Assembly: GCA_014529385.2 (NCBI GenBank)
Contig: CM043960.1
Location: 27,295,896 to 27,359,895 of the forward strand
Origin: Adiantum capillus-veneris
Lineage: Eukaryota > Streptophyta > Polypodiopsida > Polypodiales > Pteridaceae
Reading direction: 5' to 3'
Length of the DNA: 64,000 nucleotides
How positions within the stretch are numbered: the stretch's first letter is position 1; every line of letters starts with the position of its first letter. Positions 23,063-37,580 of this stretch are shown here, piece by piece. A program made the translations under genes and the position numbers. Below the pieces are notes generated by a model. It did not search any database, was not told where the DNA came from, and saw only the letters and a program-made list of their open reading frames with translations.

Positions 23063-23715
23063 ATGGCTGACAAAGGGAAAAGACATTGAAATGAATGTTG
23101 ATAGCTTTGATTTTGCTAATGAAAGAGCAACTAATGATGCCACTAAGCTTGTAAAACTATCTTGTTTCTAGGCTTCAACAAGCCCTGGGCAACCCATCCC
23201 TCCACAGTGAAGTGCTATAGCAATTATGCACCCATGGTATTCTCCAAACTCCCCACCAAGAAGAGAGAGTACCAAGGAAAGCTTCTGGTGAGACTTCCAA
23301 AAGAGGACTCTCTCCAATAAGGGAAGAAGAGGAGGATCCATATGAAGGGCTCAAAAACTTATTACTTGATGAGGCATCTCCCTCCCAAAGGAGAACCTAA
23401 GTTTCAACGGTAGATCCCCCACCAAAAGAACAAGAAAGAATCGAGTCTCCTGCCACATCGGCAAAGATGGCTCCACAAATACGGTGGGAAAAACGCTCTC
23501 CAACACCCCCTAAATGGAGACGACCATCACATACTTGTCTACTGAAATTCAAAGAGGGAAGAGAGAAAACAAGATAAGAAAAAGGCGAGAAATAGGTCAC
23601 CCTCGTCTCCATCTTCTTCATCCTCTTCCTCTTCTGAAGAAAGTGATTGTGTAGACAAGGAGGAATAAGGGAAGAAAAAGGCAAGAAAGAGGTCACCCTC
23701 TTCTCCATCCTCCTA
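23063..23715 (+). pseudogene. gypsy Gag N-terminal part (decayed)
   Basis: An ATG at 23063 opens MADKGKRH and stops. In the next frame NVDSFDFANERATNDATKLV continues. Further on the sequence encodes Lys/Arg/Ser-rich modules (KKARKRSPSSPSS type) that are repeated at 23577 and 23671, followed by SSSSSEESD. The same Ser-Glu phrase (nucleotides ctcttcctcttctgaagaaagtgat) opens the right-hand gag part at 42629. No capsid fold is visible in this part. The frame is broken many times. Confidence 0.55.
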
Positions 23716-25202
23716 GAGGAATCCCAATCCTCGAGCGAGTACTTCCGAGCGGACAAGAAACTGAGCAAGAATAAGCATTGAAAAAGATTAGATCAAGATC
23801 TCAATAGTTACTCTATAGAGTATAGTGTAGCAAAATAACCATGTTGCATCTCAAATATTCTCAAACAAAAGAGACATACTCTTCCTTTATTGTGTTCACA
23901 CACATTAAAATAGTCTCAAACAAAAAAGACATACTTTTCCTTTAATGTGTTCACACACACATTGATACACAGTCATATACTTGCTTCTGAACCATCTTCC
24001 AGAGCATATGCCAAAACTCTATTTGTGCAAACTTATTCTCCTTGGTAAATTCACATGTTGCAATTGTCATAATTTCGTGCACAAATAGATCAAAAGATGG
24101 TAACTCAAATGCCACATGTCCATCATAATGCATAGGTAGCTCTTGAACTTGAATGATATTCTTTGCTTGCTTGAGTTCCATGTGTAGGTTGCTTTGTGAA
24201 GGCATTGCATGTAGTATACCAATTACTCTCGAGGGACCATCAGATTATTACTAGTGTGGCCACATTGTCATCTATAAATGGTTATGTGCCTAACCATGTT
24301 TGGTTGCACGATGAGGAATTCCAAACCCCAAGAAAACCTTTCCGAGCAATCATAAAAGAAAGGAAAACCCCACAAGATACATAGAACTGAAATCATAACA
24401 GAAACATTTAGCATCAAATTACATATGACAATATATCTATCATTGTCTCAAATGTCTAGAGCATTCCTAATAAAGAATTTATTCATCCACCCTTATATTA
24501 ACTCCTTGATTATCCAAGATTATGCTCCCTCCTCCAATCACGTCTTGTGGTCATCAATATTCAAACCATGGTAGATGCTTGGACAAGTAAAAGTGTGTGT
24601 GTGTGCGCACGTGTGCATGCGTGCAATGTTGTGGAGGGGGAGGAGGGTTTCTCAATACATAATATTATGGCAACTGCTTGTAGGGAAGTTGTAGAAGAAG
24701 TAGATTTGGTAGATCGTATTGGTAGGTTGGAGCCAATATGAACAACGTGTATTTGCAATCTTTGGTGCTAGATTGTACCTTATTGAAATTGGGGAGAATT
24801 TTTTTTGGGTCAGTGACTCCATTTTGTCTAGCTCACAAAAAAGATCTTCAGCGTATAATCATGACACTTGAGAAACGAAGAGGAGAAGGAATATCCTTCA
24901 CCTCACATACTTGAAAAAAATAGTTTTCATGGACTACGGAGTGTTTTAGAGTTTTCACAGTGAGTTGCAAAAGAGGAGGCCCAATCATGAGGACTTTGTG
25001 ACCAAGGGTGGGAGAGGTAATGAAGATCATAAGGTATTGTTGACATGAACGATAATCACCACTTGCATGCAATAGCTTGGCATTAATCACCTCTTATGCA
25101 ATGCCTTCACAATCACCTCGACCCATCTTTCAACGAGAACAAAGATGAAGAGTTTAGGTGTGTGTGTAATTCATGAGCCTTCTTCCTCTCCTGACTTATG
25201 CA
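23716..25202. other. no gene recognised
   Basis: Left part of the block inserted in gag. A short frame after 23716 (EESQSSSEYFRADKK) may still be gag. The phrase 'ctcaaacaaaa.agacatact.ttcctttaatgtgttcacacacA' is repeated at about 23861 and 23909. Minus frames 24205-23951 and 25090-24848 and plus frame 24196-24384 show no known domain. The part next to 25202 would be 3' UTR of the eS26 retrocopy. Confidence 0.3.
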
Positions 25203-25218
25203 CTAACTAGACACCTCT

Positions 25219-25588
25219 CTACTTCCTAGCAGCAAGAACATTGGTACGCTGATTCTTGTTCTCCATATCCTCCTTGTGTCTAAACCTTTGTGGTGGCTCT
25301 CGAACATAGCTCTTCTTGTTGTGGAGGATCTCACACGGACAACGTGAGAGTGAATGGCGCATGAAACACAGTACTGCATCTTGGCATAAAGCTTGGAAAG
25401 TGTGTACCCATCATAAACGCAAGCATCCTGCACATCTCGCACAACAACTTGTTCAACAATATTCTCTACAAGAAACCGCTTGACAACCTTGTCCTTGGGC
25501 ACACGTCGCCCACGATTGGAGCACCTGATGTGGTTGGTGTGGCCTCTTGCGTGATTGTTACATCCACTATTGCAGGACTTATCGTCAT
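25219..25588 (-). pseudogene. RPS26: ribosomal protein eS26 retro-pseudogene
   Basis: eS26 is a zinc-binding protein of the cytosolic 40S subunit near the mRNA exit channel. The minus strand from ATG 25588 reads, across a one-base shift, through HARGH and HIRCSN. It then has [18 protein letters not shown] and [20 protein letters not shown], which is diagnostic. A second shift leads to REPPQRF and a stop at 25219. One Cys of the first CxxC pair is Arg, and several conserved Arg codons have become Cys or His, as from CpG decay. There are no introns. The long CT tract lies directly upstream in this orientation. The length is close to the usual 110-130 residues. Confidence 0.88.
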
Positions 25589-25632
25589 GACTGCTAATGC
25601 CGCAACTGCTTGTGCTCCCTCTTTGTCGTGGA

Positions 25633-25770
<138 letters not shown>

Positions 25771-25925
25771 TTCTTTTTATTTTAATAAAGGGAAATTCGG
25801 CTACATTCAATCATCGCTAAGACATCAAAACCCATCTCTGCAAGTCCTCATACAAAAATCCTTTATTGAGAAGCAAAAAAAGACTCGTCATCCGCCTACA
25901 CGTTAATAGAAGGGAAGATCTGACC

Positions 25926-26334
25926 TCAAGCAGTGAGAAGGACGGCACCACCAAACTGTTTGAACTTCTTCTCTGCGAGCTTAGAGAAGAACTTAGCTTT
26001 AATGACCAGAGGAGTGGAGGGAGCATCGCCCTTACCTAGCACCTTGAAGTACCCAAACTGTGTTACATCTAGCAAGGGCCCCTTTCCTTCCGGATCAGAC
26101 GATCCACATTCACATTAATGGGACAGTGAACTTGTTCATTGTCTTGTGGAAGTAGCGGATACCTACCTTCTTGAAGTACCCAGAATAATATTTGTCAAAC
26201 AGAATGTGATGGTGGTGCATACCTCCTACATTACCGTGACCTTCGGCATGCTTTCTGTGTAGCTTGCCAATTCTTCCGTGGCCTGCACTGACATGACCCC
26301 TCTTCTTCCTGTTCTTCTTTAACCAAGTCGTCAT
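25926..26334 (-). pseudogene. RPL27A: ribosomal protein uL15 (L27a) retro-pseudogene
   Basis: uL15 is a core protein of the cytosolic 60S subunit. From ATG 26334 the minus strand reads [20 protein letters not shown], then [18 protein letters not shown] and RYFHK. After a frameshift near NKF the conserved N.D.L segment is in another frame. A further shift and loss of about 15 residues brings in [17 protein letters not shown] and [18 protein letters not shown], then the stop at 25926. The C-terminus ends as in plant L27a. It has no introns. An AATAAA-like A-rich end (about 25772-25790) runs into the next GA tract. Processed pseudogene. Confidence 0.92.
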
Positions 26335-26360
26335 GGCGGCCTCCCTAGTCTGGAACCAGG

Positions 26361-26461
<101 letters not shown>

Positions 26462-26627
26462 GGACACAATACGGAAGCATTAACCAGAAAATCATATGTC
26501 AAGCTATTTCCCCAAATGAGCAAAAATGAGGTTCAGCTCTTGTACAACTGGGCGCAGAAGCAGAACTTGGCCCAAGTGAGACTATATCCTTTTCCCTCAT
26601 GATTGATGGCTTTTCTGACAACTAAAA

Positions 26628-27296
26628 CTACGCAGCAGCGCCAGTACCCTTTCCTTTCTTCCTTTGAATCTTCTTCTGATAGAATTCTAATTTTTTTCCT
26701 TCAAGAGTATAACCATCTGCTCGCCCACATTGGCCAGGACGAGATGATATGCAAGCGAGAAGGCATCCACTTGCAATTTGATCCTCCAAATGAGCATCCA
26801 ATTTGCAATCCTCATTACGAGCAGATATCTTCCGCTCGACATGTTTGCTTTGCCTCTTCTTTCCGTCACCTGCGGTAGCATCCGTGTCCTCAGCTTCCTT
26901 CTTGGCACTGGTAGCTCTCTTCTTCTTTCCCAATTCCACACCATAGTGCTGGCTATACCACTGGCGGAACGGTGCAGCATCCACCTAAACAATGGAAGAC
27001 TTCACAAGCGTCTTCGTCCTAACAAGCTCATTGTTGGATGCATTGTAGACAATATCTAAGATACGGGTCTTCCTAGTCGTTGCCTCTGATCCCCATGAGT
27101 AGTTGCCAGTATCGAGGCGCAGAGCACGAAACTTAAAATTGCCTCCCCGCATGCGTATCTTCCTTACAGTCTTGTTATTGGACAACTTACTCATGCCTGG
27201 TTGCCGACCCAACTCGTATTTCCTTTTCTTGCGCCATGTCTTCTTCTTGCCTCCAGTTGCCCGCCTCTTGTACGTGGAGTCCCGTGAGATACCCAT
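26628..27296 (-). pseudogene. RPS8: ribosomal protein eS8 retro-pseudogene, full length with one stop
   Basis: eS8 is a cytosolic 40S-subunit protein. From ATG 27296 to TAG 26628 the minus strand keeps one frame of 222 codons, the normal plant length. It has [73 protein letters not shown] and [18 protein letters not shown]. The only lesion I see is TAG at 26985-26987, where eS8 normally has Gln (IVQVDAAPF), so CAG became TAG. There are no introns, whereas plant RPS8 genes usually have them. A short CT tract lies 40 bp upstream. Confidence 0.95.
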
Positions 27297-27336
27297 CCTG
27301 TGGCCGAGCTCCTACGCAACTCTTCTGCTCCGCTTC

Positions 27337-29844
<2,508 letters not shown>

Positions 29845-30782
29845 TGTCAGGAGTTTTTTGGAGCAAGGGATTGTGCATATGTACATACACATGCATGGTG
29901 CATCAAATAAAGAATTGCCCATTCTCCAGAGCCAGGTGGTTATGTGGGGCCCACATGTGTACAGGTAGGACATCAGGTACATAGTGCATCGATTTTCACT
30001 ATTATCAGTACCAGTGTGTTGTTTCTACAATAAGTAGGAGTTGGTAGCGCATAAAAATTCTCGAGGAAGCTATCCGCGGGCCGACGACATGAGGTAAGCG
30101 AGTGCGTCAGATGGCATCTAGTGGCGTCAGGAGGCCGAATGGGGTCAATATTTGCACGTGGATGAGTATAGACACAACGTGGGTGTTTGCTTGTGAGAAT
30201 TATGCAGAAAGGTCATCATGAGGAACTTTTTTTGGGGCCACTTCACGTGGTTGCGAGATGCATTATTGGAAAAAAGCTGAGTGCCAGGTGTGCGAATGAT
30301 GCAAAAAGGTGACAACTATGCACTGCGAGGTCAGTTTTTGGCATGTTCGGGGTCCGTTTGAGGTCATCTAAAAGGCCAAGGGTGCCCAACTAATAAAGCT
30401 AAGTGTGGGAACTGAAAAAATAGAGAGAAGACCAGAAAAAACGTGGAGAAGAGAGGAGGAACAGCCGCAGGTGTGTTTTTGGGGTTTTTGGAGCCTGTTT
30501 TGGCCGTAAACTGCTCATCCGATGTCGGATTTGAGCACTTTGACATTGTAGACTGGGGTTTTGGGCCATTCCAGACGTGATGGCACTGTCTATTTTTCCA
30601 AATTCCTCACCCTTTTTTTGCTGTTTTTGTTGTGAAGGTTTCTCCTATGAGCGAAGCTTCTGTTCCAATTCTTGATTGTATCTGACATATTTTACCCATA
30701 TTGTGTGAGCTATTTGTCCCATTGGTGTTGGCCCAAGCTCTATTGTATCTAAACATTAGAATTTCTCCTCTTTTGAGCTGAG

Positions 30783-30817
<35 letters not shown>

Positions 30818-30992
30818 TGTGCGGAGTGGGCAAGTGGATAGTCTCTCTCCTCTCACTCCATAGGTGTGTATCCTGTCTCGGCCAGGTGTGTTGTGTAAGC
30901 CGAGTGGTGCCCCATAGTGTGTGTGTATATCCTTCCAAGAGTGTGTGTCGGGTCGTTATAGAGGCACTGTGTGTGTTTTCATCCCGCTCACA
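29845..30992 (+). repeat. 5' LTR of the gag-only element (1148 bp)
   Basis: Starts TGTCAGGAGTTTTTTGG and ends CCCGCTCACA. It contains a TG microsatellite at about 30787-30815. It aligns with 38836-39978 along its length with scattered changes, except for a strongly different patch (about 30607-30700). Confidence 0.93.
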
Positions 30993-30998
30993 TTCTTT

Positions 30999-31012
30999 TG
31001 GCGTCCCCACGG
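30999..31012 (+). other. putative primer-binding site, not iMet
   Basis: TGGCGTCCCCACGG starts six bases after the LTR end. It begins TGG like other primer sites but matches neither the iMet nor the canonical Asp site; the tRNA is unknown. Confidence 0.4.
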
Positions 31013-32057
31013 AGGATCTTCTTCGAGTACCTTCTGCTTCGAGCTTCAAGCTTCGAGATTCGGGATTACTGGTTGTAGATTACAGGTTACAGGTTACAGG
31101 TTACAAGGACAGGTACAGGTACAGGTGATTCACACAGGTACAGGTAGTTGGAGTACAGTGATATACTAGCTTTGGTGTCACTTGCAGTTGTTGTGGGTAT
31201 GCATCACTTGGCGCTTGTTTGAGCGCATTGTCTGTTGGATTGTACGTTACTTGTGGAAACTGCCATGGTATGCCTTTGTGGAGCCATATATGGTTTTATT
31301 TGGTAGTCCGATCCATTTCTGAGACTTGGTCTGGAAGATAGTCATTTCTGAGACTTGACTATACGCGATTTGCATTAGCCTTCGTGTGAGGGTCGATAGC
31401 GTGAGGTTTTATTGAGCTGGGGGATTCTCAAATGTGGAGATCCTTTCGGTGATACTGGTAGCTGGAGCACCATTTTCATGACCTCGCCATAGGCTATGTA
31501 CTAGTGAGTACTATTTGATGCTCGGGTTCTATTGTTGACAATTTATGCATATATATACAGCCTATATTTTGCGTTCCTACTGCTCTACTTCTGGGGAAAC
31601 TCTGTCAAAATTTTTCCAAGTTATGATGGCTAGTTTCTTGGTCTTTTGAGCCATTTATGCTATTATGCTGCTGAAATGTTGGCAAAATCAGAGGATAAGA
31701 CAGGTGTGCTTTCTTGGGAGCTGCATGGTTGACTTTAATGGATGATCAAAATGGACCTCAATTCACTCCTTTTCATTTAACTGAAAGAATCTAGATAAAT
31801 GTTCATGTGTCCAGGAAGATTTTTTTCCAGCAGTGTATAGTCTTTATGTTCGGGCCAAGAAGATTAAGAGAGATCCTGGAATGTCCTTTGCCTATTGTTA
31901 TTCCGATGATCAACTATGAAAACTCATTTGATGTGCATGTGTTTGTCCTTATCTAAAGCTGAGCTCCATTGAAGTTTCTAGGGATTGAGTAGTGAAAAGT
32001 TTTGGGTTCTTGCACGTGTGTTTGAAGAGGTTCTTAAAGCATTAAACTTGGGTAGCC
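31013..32057 (+). other. non-coding leader of the gag-only element
   Basis: No open frame of note. Near 31068-31145 the phrase 'acaggtt/acaggta' is repeated about ten times in short tandem form ('ttacaggttacaggttacagg', 'gacaggtacaggtacagg'). The rest shows nothing recognisable. Confidence 0.5.
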
Positions 32058-32645
32058 ATGGCTTTCTCTTATCCGGAATTTCATGGAAGAAGTGGTGAAG
32101 ATGCGGAAGACTTTCTGGAGCAAGTCGAGGTGGCATGCATAAGCAACAATATGTGTGATGAGGAGAAGATTTTGAGGCTATTTGGATTGCTTTTGAAAGA
32201 TGAGGCCCGTGTTTGGTTCATGGACTTGGAAGCTAAAGAAGCAGTGGCTTCTTCTTATGGTTTGAGTCTTGACAAGTTTATAGAAGCTTTTTTAGAGCGT
32301 TTCCAGGTTTTTGAAGATGCAAATGTAGTATGGAATGAGCTCAATGCTCTTAAGCAAGGTTCTTGTCAAGGTGTTGATGCCTATGTACAAGGTTTTACAG
32401 ATTTATGGACTCGTTGGTGTGTTGCTCTTAAGGATGAGACCCCCCCTTGTTCATTGAAGAAAAGTTCTTTTGTTGATGGTTTGTCACCTTGGTTGCGGTT
32501 GGAGGTTGAGTTGAAGACGCCCGAGTCTTTTGAAGATGCAGTATGCATTGCAAAGCACAAGGAATGGAAGTTTAAGCGTCTTGAGGAACATGGTATCAGT
32601 ACAGGTATGCATGTGCAAGATGGATTTGACATGGAAGATGAAGTT
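32058..32645 (+). CDS. Gag-like protein, N-terminal part (interrupted by copia)
   Basis: From ATG 32058 the frame encodes a retrotransposon Gag (capsid-like) domain. It has YPEFHGRSGEDAEDFLEQVE (the F.G...EDA..FL start), LFGLLLKDEARVWFMDLE (the L.L.G.A..WF block) and FIEAFLERFQVFEDANVVWN followed by GVDAYVQGFTDLW (the F...QG..V..Y...F block). The domain spans roughly residues 5-165. The frame is open to the copia insertion at 32646, which is at codon 196. It resumes at 37880. Such proteins assemble particles that package element RNA. It is unusually well preserved, without a stop. Confidence 0.85.
32641..32645 (+). repeat. target-site duplication AAGTT (left)
   Basis: AAGTT at 32641-32645 and again at 37875-37879 flank the copia element exactly. 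Confidence 0.97.
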
Positions 32646-32967
32646 TGTTGAGATGTCGAGCTCTACACCTTGAGCTGGCATCCACTACGGGTCTTGGCCG
32701 CTTACGGCATTTACTCACTGGCGCGTTAGGTGACCGACACGGAGGATCTCTTCCAGTGATTCTACAGCTGGACTACACTTATAGTGCCAGCCTAGTACGC
32801 TTCTAGCGAGTTCACACTTAGTGACCGCATGTACATATGTGCTACTTTTCAGCTTTAGCACTTAGTCATTTTGTACTCTCTTTTCTGTGAAGAAGAAGAA
32901 GAAGCTTTCCATCTCTGTGTGCTTTGTGCTTGTCTTGTGTAGCTCTCTTGCATCCTCATTCTTTACA
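32646..32967 (+). repeat. copia 5' LTR (322 bp)
   Basis: Starts TGTTGAGATGTCGAG and ends CATTCTTTACA. It is identical to 37553-37874 except for one base near position 108. Confidence 0.97.
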
Positions 32968-32980
32968 TGGTATCAGAGCC
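32968..32980 (+). other. primer-binding site, tRNA-iMet
   Basis: TGGTATCAGAGCC follows the LTR directly and is a perfect plant iMet site. Confidence 0.95.
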
Positions 32981-33237
32981 TGGTGCAGGCAAGAGAGGCT
33001 AAGAGAGCAAGAGCATCACAATCCCTTCGTTCGCAATCCACAAGTTTTTCGCACAAGTTTCTGAAGAGGTCTCCAAAGTGCAGTATACAGAGATTTACTG
33101 TACAAGTACAGTGGTTGTATGTACGCTTTATTGTGGACACTCGTTGAGTGTAGAAAGCGTTACAGGAACCACGATAGCAGGTTCAACAGATTTGCAGGTT
33201 TTTGCAGATTGCAGCTATTTTGTCTTAGTGCTTCAAG

Positions 33238-36200
33238 ATGTCTGACGGTTTCAGTCAGATTGTTACTGAGAAGCTTGAGAAAAATAACTACCCTGCATGG
33301 AAGTTCAGAATAACAAATTTCCTAAAAGGAAAAGGTTATTGGGACTACGTAGAAGGAGACAATGAAAAGGAACCAAAGATTCCCGAGGCAAATGCTACAG
33401 TAGAACAAAGGAAAGCTTTGAGGGACTGGCAACAAGGCCAGAGCAAAGTGATGTATTGGCTTCCTATGAGCATCACAGATGGCATGATGGGCTATCTACA
33501 GGATGCTGAAACCCCTGCCATTGCATGGAAAAACTTAGGCAGAGTGTTCGAGGTGAACACCAAGGCCAGGAAGCTTCAACTAAAGTCGGAGCTAAATCAG
33601 GTTAAGAGGAACAACCTCTCCATCAATGATTATGCTTTGAAGATCAAGAGTATCATTGAGGCTCTTGGATCTATTAAAGTCTCAGTGGAAGACGATGACA
33701 TTGTCCGTGCATGCTTGGATGGTCTAGGAGATGAGTATGTACATTTTAGGTCTTCCATGAATACAAGAGACGACATCCCCGTGTTCCAAGATTTGATTTC
33801 TATGCTTATTCTTGAGGAGAAGAACCTTGACACATCTTCTTCTCATGGCAGAAATAATTCTGAACAGGCCTTCTATTCTAACTCCAACAGAGGTAGAGGT
33901 AGAGGTCGTGGTCGAGGCCCAAGGGGTTGCAGGGGCCAATTTTTGGAAGGTCAATCAAATCAAAACAATACAGGTGGCAGGGGAAACCAGTCTCAAGGCA
34001 GGGGGAGTCAAAGAGGTCGTGGTGCAGGATCAAGCAGGCAGCAACATACTCCAGATAGTAGAGAATGTTGGACTTGTGGTGAAAGAGGTCACACGTCACG
34101 TGACTGTCCAAAGGGAAAAGCAAGTAGAAAGAGAGAACAGGGCAACTATGCATCTACTAGCAGAGATGCAGATGACAGCAAAAACGAGCGCATGTTTGTT
34201 ATGCAACATGTAATGAATACAATGACTGCAGAGAATTCCACCCAAGATGATGTTTGGTATGTGGATTCAAGTGCCTCTAATCACATGACGTCTCGTGGAG
34301 AGTGGTTTAGAGATATGCGCAAACCAGATGTGTCAGGCTATGTGCAGACAGGAGATGACACAGCTCACCCCATTGCTCATGTAGGGGACATACCTCTAAA
34401 TACGACGAGTGGGAAATCAAAGTACTTAGCAGATGTACTTCATGTCCCAAACATTACAAAGAATCTTGTTTCTGTTGGACAAATGGTTGAGCAGGGTTTG
34501 CAGGTTCGCTTCAATCCAAATGGCTGTTATGTAGAAGATTTCCAGAATGGCTGTAAGCTGATCACAGAGGGCAAATGTGTGGGCAGAATGTTTACGCTAA
34601 ATGTAGACATGCCTGAGGTAAAAGCTGCATTATTTGCACAGGGCACAGGTGTTGTGGCTGATGTTGACATTTGGCACAAACGCATTGGCCATGTCAATGA
34701 GCAGAGATTGCGCAGCATGTAATCAAAACAGATTGTAAAAGGTTTGCCCAAATTCAAGGTGGATGGTATGCATAAAGTGTGTGCAGCATGCCAGTTTGGA
34801 AAACAGTCAAAGGGCTCATTTCCACATGGGCGCAATGTATGTAAAAATCCACTTGAGGTGGTGCACACAGATGTTTGGAGTCCAACCGATACTGCAAGTA
34901 TACATGGTTGCAGGTATTATGTCTCTTTCATTGATGACCATACAAGGAAAGTATGGGTCTACTTCATGCGTAACAAAAGTGAAGTGTTTGGTCACTTTCA
35001 AGACTTCAAAGTCATGATTGAGAAGGAGACAGATATGCAAATCAAGACATTGAGGTCAGATGGAGGGGGAGAGTACTTCTCCAATGATTTTTCAGATTTT
35101 CTGCGAATGCATGGTATACACAGGCAGTTTACATGCAGATATACTCCACAGCAGAATGGGGTCGCAGAAAGGAAAAACAGGCACATCGCAGAGGTTGCAC
35201 GTGCATTGATGAATGAGAAGAACATGCCTCATCATTTCTGGGCTGAAGCTGTAAATACAGCTGTGTACATTATGAACAGGACACCTACAGCTGCGGTGCA
35301 TGATGTAACACCTGAGGAAAAGTTTACAGGTACAAAGCCTGATTTGGCACACTTGAAAGTGTTTGGCTATATAGCTTACGTGCATGTACCAGATGAGTTG
35401 CATAGGAAATTGGATCCTAAAGCAGAGAAATGTATTCTTGTGGGATATTCCCTTGAACAAAAGGGGTACAGGTGCTACAATCCTACTACACGAGAATTAC
35501 GAGTGAGCAGAGATGTAGTCTTTGATGAGATGAGCAGGTGGTACAGTAATGCACATGGCACTATTGGGGCTGATGTAAAAGATGATGTGATTGTACAAAA
35601 TGTGAGGCCACAGTCACAGGTTTTGAGTGGACCACAAGAGTCCTCTTCTCGTGGCTCTGTTGAGAAACCATGGAATGGTAGACTACGTACGCAGGTTACT
35701 CCACCAACAGGTACAGGGAATGTATCACGAAAAGGAAAGGAAAAGGTTGATGAACCTCCCTTTATGGTTGATGCATCATCAGGTTTTTCACATGTAGACA
35801 TGGATTCAGATGGTTCTGAACAAAGTCTTGATGAGGAATTTGGAATTCCGGCTGTCAGGACACCTGGTGTAAGGAAAGTACAAGAAGATGCTAGAGGGCA
35901 AAGGAGTGACCCAGGACCGCGCAGATCTAATAGAGTCAGAAATCCAGTTCAGAAATTGACTTATGATGGGTATCTAGCGCGAGCCTACATGGCTAAGGTG
36001 ATACAGGATGTGGAGCCCACATGTTTTGAGGATGCAGTTGGAAATGTGCATTGGGATGATGCAATGAATGAAGAGATGGCTGCATTGGAAGCAAATGACA
36101 CATGGGATTTGGTGCCATTGCCAAGTGGCAAGAAAGCTATTGGCTGTAAATGGGTGTATAAAACCAAGCATAAGGCTGATGGTAACATTGAGCGTCACAA

Positions 36201-37580
36201 GGCAAGGCTGGTTGCAAAGGGTTATGCACAGACGTATGGCATAGACTATGAGGAGACCTTTGCTCCAGTGGCAAAGATGACGACAGTGAGAGCTGTCATA
36301 GCAGTGGCTGCATCTAGAGGATGGATTATGCATCAAATGGATGTAAAGAATGCCTTCTTGAATGGTGAGTTGCAAGAGGAAGTGTATATGGATCAGCCAC
36401 CTGGTTATGTTGATCCAGGTTACCCAGATTATGTATGAAAACTTCTCAAAGCTTTGTATGGTTTGAAGCAGGGCTCTAGAGCATGGTATGACAGGATTGC
36501 CAAGTATCTTGTCAGTATTGGTTTTAGGAGAGCTCATGCTGATCATTCACTCTATGTACGTGAGAGTGATGTGGGGATTGTGGTCATTACCATATATGTA
36601 GATGACCTTATTATTGTTGGTGACAATGCTATGGAGATTGACCATGTGAAGGGTCTTCTCAAACAGGAGTTTGAAATGAAAGATTTAGGCGAGTTGCGCT
36701 ACTTTCTTGGCATTGAGGTGATCAGGACTTCAGAGGGTGTATGGCTATCACAGAGACAGTATGCTTTGGACATGTTGTCAAAGTATGGTATGGCTGATTG
36801 TAAGCCAATTTCTATTCCCTTGGATGTGAATGCAAAGATGAGTGCAGAGAAGGGTGATGTTGTTGAGGATGTCAACATGTACAGGAAGATTGTGGGTAGT
36901 CTAATCTACTTGACTATCACGAGGCCAGACTTGAGCTACACAGTAGGCTTGGAGAGTCAGTTCATGCAACTTCCGAGGAAGCCACATTTGGATGGAGTAC
37001 GACGCACACTTAGGTATGTGCAAGGTACTCTTGACTACGCATTGTTCTATGCAGCAGATGCACCATTAGCATTGTATGGGTATACAGATGCAGATTGGGC
37101 AGGTAGCATTGTTGATAGGAGATCTACGAGTGGCTTCATGTTCTCTTTTGGGAGTGCTGCTGTTACTTGGAGCAGCAAAAAGCAGCCTACGGTTGCTTTA
37201 TCGAGCACAGAGGCCGAGTACAGAGGTGCAGCAGTTGCGGCGTGCGAGGTAGCTTGGCTACGCACATTACTTGAGGACTTGGGAGTGCAGGTGGACCAGC
37301 AGATTTTCATCCATTGTGACAACCTCAGCAGCATGCAGTTGGCTAGGACCCAGTGTTCCATGCCATGACCAAACACATAGAGGTCCATTACCACTACGTT
37401 CGAGAGCGAGTGTTGGCGGGCGACATCGACTTGGTCTACGTCAGCACAGAGGAGCAGATAGCGGATATCTTTACCAAGGCCCTCGGAGCTGAGAAGCTTC
37501 GACGTTTCCGGACTATGCTTGGACTCTGCGACATGCAGAGCTCGAGGGGGAGTGTTGAGATGTCGAGCTCTACACCTTGA
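33238..37580 (+). pseudogene. copia gag-pol polyprotein with two stops and a frameshift
   Basis: ATG 33238 opens Gag (UBN2-type, NNYPAWKFRITNFLKGKGYW). An RGRGRG-rich region and the zinc knuckle CWTCGERGHTSRDC (from codon 277) follow. The protease site reads DSSAS in place of DSGA. Integrase has the HHCC finger (WHKRIGH ... CAACQFGKQ) and core residues in [20 protein letters not shown] and [12 protein letters not shown] has [32 protein letters not shown] and the YVDD box. RNase H has DADWAGS and STEAEYR, and the C-terminus reads TKHIEVHYHYVRE. Lesions: TAA at 34720-34722, TGA at 36436-36438 (the usual Cys in VCKL) and a frameshift near 37350. Otherwise it is full length. Confidence 0.96.

Noticed and set aside
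24561-24758. Small frames at the GT/AC-rich stretch near 24600
   Set aside because: Low-complexity translation, both strands open by chance.
32381-32681. Minus-strand frames within the Gag-like ORF
   Set aside because: Shadow frames of the plus-strand Gag.
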